In this document: in pieces, positions 17,081-20,680 of the stretch
Position numbering within the stretch: the first letter of the stretch is position 1
How the letters are laid out: each line of letters begins with the position of its first letter
Assembly: GCA_963578625.1 (NCBI GenBank)
Contig: CAUZEO010000044.1
Location: 1-20,680, forward strand
Source of the DNA: CAUZEO01 sp963578625
Lineage (GTDB): Bacteria; Verrucomicrobiota; Kiritimatiellia; SLOV01
Direction: 5' to 3'
Length of the DNA stretch: 20,680 nucleotides
Position numbers and translations under genes: made by a program
Notes under the pieces: generated by a model
Seen by the model: only the letters and a program-made list of their open reading frames with translations
Database searches by the model: none
What the model was told of the DNA's origin: nothing

Positions 17081-17169
17081 TCCGGTGCTGCTTGACCTCA
17101 CCATCCTGCTGCGGCACTCTGCGCCTACTCGCCCGCGAATGGATTTTTCAGGCAGCGAAGGGAAGAGAA

Positions 17170-18099
17170 ATGAGCGACTTCGAAAACGGCTTTTCGGCGA
17201 ACGATATCCCTTTTTCAGACAATCACGAGGGGTATCTGTCTGACAAAAGGTTTCCCGACGGCGCCTCCTACCGTATCGAGATTCCAAGCGTCGAGGGTCC
17301 GAATCCCCTCAAGGCAGTACTGCGGGAGGCGGAACAACGCGGGGTGCCGGTTCACCGCATCAGCCAGGGTAGCGGGATCATGCTGCAAACGCGCGACGAA
17401 ATAAAAGAGATGTGCCGAATCGGTGCCGACAACGGCATCGAGGTAAACTTGTTCGTGGGCCCGCGCGCCAGTTACGACACCGGGGGATTCTACAAGGCGC
17501 CGGCGGGCCAGTTCATCGGCTGGCAGGTGCGGGGCGCCGATCAGCTCCGATTTGCCATGGCCGACGTTCGCCATGCATGCGATCTCGGGCTTCGGAGCAT
17601 ATTGATCGCCGATGTAGGGCAGATCCATCTCACTCGGAAATTTATCGAACAAGGTCTGTTGCCGAAAAACCTCGTCATCAAATCTTCCGCAACCCTGTCT
17701 CCAGGAAACCCTGCTACGGTGGCGGTTTTGGACCGGATGGGCGCCGACACGATTAACGTCGCCGGAGATCTGAGCGTAGCACAAATGGGGTCGCTTCGGG
17801 CAGTCACCGACAAACCGATCGACATCTATATCGAGGGCCCCGACGGTCTCGGCGGATTCGTACGCTACTACGAAGCCGCGGAAATCGCCCGGCAGTGCGC
17901 ACCGGTCTACCTGAAACTCGGATTACGAAATGCAGCGGATGTATATCCGAGCGGCATGCATCTCGATCAGGCCGCCTCCGTGCAATGCTCGGAAAAAGTT
18001 CGGCGGGCGCAGATTCTCTGTGAACATCTGGAGCGCCTCGCGCCGGAGCTGACTACTTCGGAACGGGGCGCCGAAGGGCTGGGCATCCCTGAGCCGTAG
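17170..18099 (+). CDS. Peptidase U32-like TIM-barrel protein, function unknown
   Basis: A 309-residue soluble protein. Its pattern (SYRIEIPSVEGPNPLKAVL, VHRISQGSGIMLQT, VNLFVGPRASYDTGG, LGLRSILIADVGQIHL, DRMGADTINVAGDLSVAQMG, IDIYIEGPDGLGGFVRYYE, YLKLGLRNAADVYPSG) follows a TIM barrel close to proteins annotated as U32 family peptidase in several phyla. The NPATVAVLDRMGADTINV unit matches the U32 core idea of 'name, position, rank'. The C-terminal cysteine cluster that binds iron-sulfur in UbiU/UbiV and RlhA is not seen, and cysteines are few and scattered, so protease or hydroxylase activity is not supported. The ATG at 17170 has AAGGGAAG just upstream; the 33 in-frame residues before it lie within the hairpin region and look noncoding. 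A small-molecule or RNA-related role is possible but unknown. Confidence 0.7.
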   Translation: MSDFENGFSANDIPFSDNHEGYLSDKRFPDGASYRIEIPSVEGPNPLKAVLREAEQRGVPVHRISQGSGIMLQTRDEIKEMCRIGADNGIEVNLFVGPRASYDTGGFYKAPAGQFIGWQVRGADQLRFAMADVRHACDLGLRSILIADVGQIHLTRKFIEQGLLPKNLVIKSSATLSPGNPATVAVLDRMGADTINVAGDLSVAQMGSLRAVTDKPIDIYIEGPDGLGGFVRYYEAAEIARQCAPVYLKLGLRNAADVYPSGMHLDQAASVQCSEKVRRAQILCEHLERLAPELTTSERGAEGLGIPEP

Positions 18100-18131
18100 G
18101 GTGGCGGACGAACCGGCCGCCCGGGTGCGCA

Positions 18132-18638
18132 ATGCAGTTTGACTCTCCCCTTTTCTTTCTCTTTCTCCTCATCGTGTACGGAGTCTACCTGGCGCTTCCG
18201 TTTGCGAAATAAAACCGTTTCCTGCTTGCCGCGAGCTACGCATTCTACGCGTCGTGGGACTGGCGATTCCTCGCTCTCCTCTGGATTTCAACCGCGGTGG
18301 ACTACCTCTGCGGATTAGGAATTCACTCGTTGGAGTCGCCGCGGCGCCGCAGGGGCTGCTCCTTGTCAGCATATTGGTAAATCTCGGCATCCTAAGCTGC
18401 TTCAAGTATTTCGATTTTTTTGCGTTCGGACTGAACGATCTACTGGGTCGCCTCGGGATTACCCTCGATCCACTCTCCCTTCAACTGATTCTACCGATTG
18501 GCATCTCGTTCTACACATTTCAAAGTGTGGGGTACACGGTCGACGTGTACCGCCGCGAACTGAAGCCATGCAAAAATCCCTGGGACTTAGCCCTGTTTGT
18601 CGCGTTCTTCCCCCAACTCGTCGCCGGCCCGATCGATC
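18132..18638 (+). pseudogene. Broken AlgI-like MBOAT O-acyltransferase gene, N-terminal half
   Basis: From ATG 18132 the frame reads QFDSPLFFLFLLIVYGVYLA then LPFAK and a TAA at 18210, where relatives have a glutamine; CAA to TAA would be a single C-to-T change. It continues in the same frame as NRFLLAASYAFYASWDWRFL and WISTAVDYLCGLGIHSLESP. A frameshift near 18340 then leads to LLVSILVNLGILSCFKYFDF, LPIGISFYTFQSVGYTVDVY and FFPQLVAGPIDRA. This is the order of AlgI/DltB-type membrane-bound O-acyltransferases, which acetylate exported polysaccharides. The catalytic histidine region and the remaining helices are missing after GPIDRA at about 18638, where an unrelated frame takes over. One nonsense change, one frameshift and a truncation make this a clear pseudogene. 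Confidence 0.85.
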
Positions 18639-19157
18639 GGGCTGCATGCCTTTGCATATTTGACGATTCTACGCGGCTACAGGGCTGTGGCTGAAATGAA
18701 CTCTGCATGGTTGCTGGGGGGGTACGCAGTAAGCCTCTGCATGTTTTTGATCGCCCTGGTGCGAGTCAGAAAATCGTTCGACCGTGTATCCCTGATTGAA
18801 AACAGTTCGCTGGAGATCGGATCGATTCTCCTGGTCGTGCTGTCGTACTACGTGCAGATCGGCTTTCTGGAAGTTGTTTGCTACCACTTTGTGTTCTGGT
18901 GCTTTCTCCCCTTGCCGAAGCTGGGGCAAAAGGGAAATGGTCCGGTTTTTCAGTATTTACTGATGACGGCGGGCGCCACCGGCGTGTTCCTCCTATTATC
19001 TCCATTGGGATTCCGCACGTACGAGATCATCGACTCGGTGTTTTTCAACCAGTTCCTGCTGTGGTCTTACATCCACGTAGTTTCATCCTTCGCCCTGTCG
19101 AGAAGCCATCCGCAATGGATCGCACGGTGGTTCTGGAAACCAAGGGCAGCGGCATAG
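18639..19157 (+). pseudogene. C-terminal fragment of an unidentified multi-pass membrane protein
   Basis: Directly after the AlgI-like half, a different frame runs open for 172 codons: HAFAYLTILRGYRAVAEMNS, LLGGYAVSLCMFLIALVRVR, SLEIGSILLVVLSYYVQIGF, VVCYHFVFWCFLPLPKLGQK, FQYLLMTAGATGVFLLLSPL, and TYEIIDSVFFNQFLLWSYIH, ending in SHPQWIARWFWKPRAAA. It contains about five hydrophobic segments and no start codon with a Shine-Dalgarno. It is not the second half of an MBOAT protein (no conserved histidine block). I do not recognise the family. The most likely reading is that a deletion joined two genes and kept only the 3' part of the second. It ends five bases before the convergent GT9 gene. Confidence 0.6.
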
Positions 19158-19161
19158 CGAT

Positions 19162-20106
19162 CTATATCCTGCCCCAGCCACGCACGTAGGCATCATGGAC
19201 GTCGTCCACTGTCAAATCGCGCAGGTCCGGTTCCGCGATGATGATGTCGAACCGACGGCTGCGCGGACGCCAGGTGTCCGGGTCTGTCGGGCCCCACAAA
19301 ACGATGCCCCGGCAACCGACCGCGGCGGCGAGGTGTGATATTCCGGAGTCGTGGCCAATGTAAAACGCACAGCGCGCAAGGTGCATCGCGACCTCCTTCA
19401 ATGGCTGCTCGAAGTACACCGTCACCCTCTCCGCCGGCAGCGCGCTGGACAACCGGTCGATACGCTCCCCGTCCGCCTCCCCTCCAAAGATTGCAAGGCC
19501 GAGACTCCGGTTCGCCCGGAGCAGGCGGCCGAGCAATTCCCCCCACGCCTCTATCGGCCAGTTCTTTCGTTCACTGCCGCTGCCGGGATGAACAGCGAGC
19601 AGGGGCGAATCGCAACCTGGGTTCGTATCCGGCGCATCCACCGAAAGCCGAGGTTCATGCTCCGTCACCTCAAATCCAAGGACCGCCAAGGGATCGAGCA
19701 GTTGGTCCGATGCGTGTCGCTTCACACCATCCACCGGGCGATAACAACCGGAAACATACCGCGCACCGGATACGGACTCTACGTTCTTCGAAAATGTGGC
19801 GTGCGGATCGAAAAGATAAGAAACGATCAGGTCGAATTGTTTGAAGTATCTCGACCACACATCGGGCAGTTCCGCCCCGGCAACAAAAAACGCCTCCAGT
19901 CCCCGAGATTCTATGGAAGCTGCGCGCAGGGCGAGGCCGGAGCTGACTGCGAGGGAAGCGATCCGGGGATAGCCCAACACCTCGACATTCGCTCGCGGGG
20001 CCGCTTGTCGGAGGGTTTGAAACACCGGCAAGGTCAAAATAAAATCGCCAATCGCGCCCCCGCGAATCACCAGGGCGTTCTCAAAACGGGTGCATTCGGT
20101 AGTCAC
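19162..20106 (-). CDS. Glycosyltransferase family 9 (ADP-heptose:LPS heptosyltransferase-like)
   Basis: A GT-B enzyme of about 314 residues. The first strand/turn ALVIRGGAIGDFILTLPVFQ is the GT9 hallmark (usually 'R..aiGDvvltlPvl..L'). The C-terminal donor-binding half shows LLAVHPGSGSERKNWP, a GLAIFGGEADGERID strand, and YIGHDSGISHLAAAVGCRG followed by VLWGPTDPDTWRP. Such enzymes add heptose or another sugar from a nucleotide donor to lipopolysaccharide core or a similar glycan at the cytoplasmic face of the inner membrane. The start is uncertain: GTG 20106 is used because the conserved strand begins ten codons later; GTG 20121 is also possible, and longer in-frame sequence runs into the repeat cluster. 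It lies next to a dead acyltransferase gene that may once have served the same surface polysaccharide. Confidence 0.83.
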   Translation of the reverse strand: MTTECTRFENALVIRGGAIGDFILTLPVFQTLRQAAPRANVEVLGYPRIASLAVSSGLALRAASIESRGLEAFFVAGAELPDVWSRYFKQFDLIVSYLFDPHATFSKNVESVSGARYVSGCYRPVDGVKRHASDQLLDPLAVLGFEVTEHEPRLSVDAPDTNPGCDSPLLAVHPGSGSERKNWPIEAWGELLGRLLRANRSLGLAIFGGEADGERIDRLSSALPAERVTVYFEQPLKEVAMHLARCAFYIGHDSGISHLAAAVGCRGIVLWGPTDPDTWRPRSRRFDIIIAEPDLRDLTVDDVHDAYVRGWGRI

Positions 20107-20176
20107 GATACAGACCCCCACCCTATTCCAACCCTGTTGGCAACACGATGGAATTGTGACGGCGTGGCACCGGGGT

Positions 20177-20386
20177 CCCGTGTAGCGGAGCCCCAAGCAC
20201 GAAGCCATCGCCGAGGCATGGGCTTCCAGCCCGTGTCGGAGCAACAGAAAAAAAGAAGATCACGCCGGGAGCTGGCGCGCTTCGTGGACAATTCTTTCTC
20301 TCCACTTGCTCAGGGCACGGGCAGGATGCCCGTGCCCCGCTGCTCGGGTTCCGGTTGGGCTCCGCTACACGGGTCGGATACCCGTG
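20177..20386. repeat. REP-like cluster: three stem-loops within a 17-bp inverted repeat
   Basis: CCCGTGTAGCGGAGCCC at 20177-20193 recurs exactly inverted at 20357-20373. Inside or at the edge are three stem-loops, all with five-base loops: 20217-20235 (CATGGGC/GCCCGTG, one G-T pair), 20313-20337 (perfect ten-pair stem GGGCACGGGC/GCCCGTGCCC) and 20368-20386 (CACGGGT/ACCCGTG). The last one starts the base after the hydrolase stop on the minus strand, so it may help end that transcript. The layout resembles REPIN or MITE-type nonautonomous repeats. No coding content is apparent. Confidence 0.65.
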
Positions 20387-20680
20387 CTACATGCCGGACA
20401 GAAACTGCTGCAATTCATGCCTGAACGCGGCTTTGTGCTCCTCTTCGCTTTCAGATTTCGAGGGGATAACCGCCAGAGTTGCATGAGGAAGATGTTCGGC
20501 CCATTGCTTCGCAAAACCCAGCGGATGCATCGGGTCCTCTGCATTTCCCACAACCAAAACCGGAACGGAAATTCGTTTCGCCTCTTCCCAGGATTGAACC
20601 GGACAATCCGCCGGAATTCGCCTCAACCGGGCGCGACGCTCCATTGCGAAAGGCTTGTCGAACTGCTGCAGGATAGATTC
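20387..20680 (-). CDS. Alpha/beta hydrolase, C-terminal part (cut by window edge)
   Basis: The last 97 codons of a gene that begins beyond the window. The strand ISVPVLVVGNAEDPMHPLGF carries an aspartate (EDPMHP) in the position of the catalytic acid of alpha/beta hydrolases. EEEHKAAFRHELQQFLSGM has a histidine in the place of the catalytic base before the last helix. The nucleophile elbow (GxSxG) would lie upstream and is not visible. 'GNAEDPMHPLGFAKQWAEHL' is typical of hydrolases of the lactonase/esterase/peptidase type, but the substrate cannot be inferred. The TAG stop is followed at once by a REP-like stem-loop. Confidence 0.72.
   Translation of the reverse strand, partial: ESILQQFDKPFAMERRARLRRIPADCPVQSWEEAKRISVPVLVVGNAEDPMHPLGFAKQWAEHLPHATLAVIPSKSESEEEHKAAFRHELQQFLSGM

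Noticed and set aside
19351..20424. 357-codon open frame on the plus strand
   Set aside because: It is antisense to the GT9 gene and runs through the stem-loop cluster; no protein features are seen.

Overview
The window is about 20.7 kb of bacterial DNA, probably from a free-living Gram-negative in or near the PVC group (Kiritimatiellota, Lentisphaerae, Verrucomicrobiota). This rests on four signs: a PEP-CTERM sorting tail in a decayed gene, a relic of a secreted 'VNG...YDAETGG' protein of the kind common in that group, abundant Gfo/Idh, TIM-barrel and PhyH enzymes, and GC-rich palindromic intergenic repeats. No rRNA or marker protein is present, so the placement is an inference.

Layout. 1-6.1 kb (minus strand) is a tight run of genes, read in transcription order: a 3-hydroxyisobutyrate-dehydrogenase-family reductase, a thioredoxin-fold protein without its active-site cysteines, a nitrilase-type N-carbamoyl-beta-alanine amidohydrolase, an NCS1 nucleobase/hydantoin permease, a class III (AGXT2-like) aminotransferase, and the start of a GT4 glycosyltransferase. 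The middle genes fit the lower half of reductive pyrimidine breakdown: uptake, N-carbamoyl-beta-amino acid to beta-amino acid, then to a semialdehyde that the reductase could turn into a hydroxyacid. The first two enzymes of the pathway (dihydropyrimidine dehydrogenase and dihydropyrimidinase) are not in the window. 6.4-8.9 kb holds a broken secreted-protein gene and a minus-strand sugar-metabolism pair (xylose-isomerase-like TIM barrel plus Gfo/Idh oxidoreductase). 8.9-12.4 kb holds noncoding DNA with palindromes, a decayed PEP-CTERM gene, and a VKOR fused to two DsbA-like domains, the second of which has lost its CXXC. 12.4-15.8 kb holds a uronate-isomerase-like amidohydrolase, a decayed DUF3179-type gene and a PhyH-type dioxygenase. 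15.9-18.1 kb holds a PAS/degenerate-HisKA/receiver protein, a very long perfect palindrome and a U32-like TIM-barrel protein. 18.1-20.7 kb holds a broken AlgI-like MBOAT gene joined to an unidentified membrane-protein fragment, a GT9 heptosyltransferase-like gene, a cluster of REP-like stem-loops bounded by a 17-bp inverted repeat, and the 3' end of an alpha/beta hydrolase.

Two themes stand out. Four separate genes or gene remnants are multiply frameshifted or truncated while their neighbours are intact, so the region is losing exported and membrane functions. Three proteins keep a recognisable fold but have lost the defining catalytic residue: TlpA-like CXXC to WTAW, second DsbA-like domain CXXC to EKNT, HisKA His to Ser. 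I see no CRISPR array, phage, intact transposase, tRNA, rRNA or recognisable defence system.
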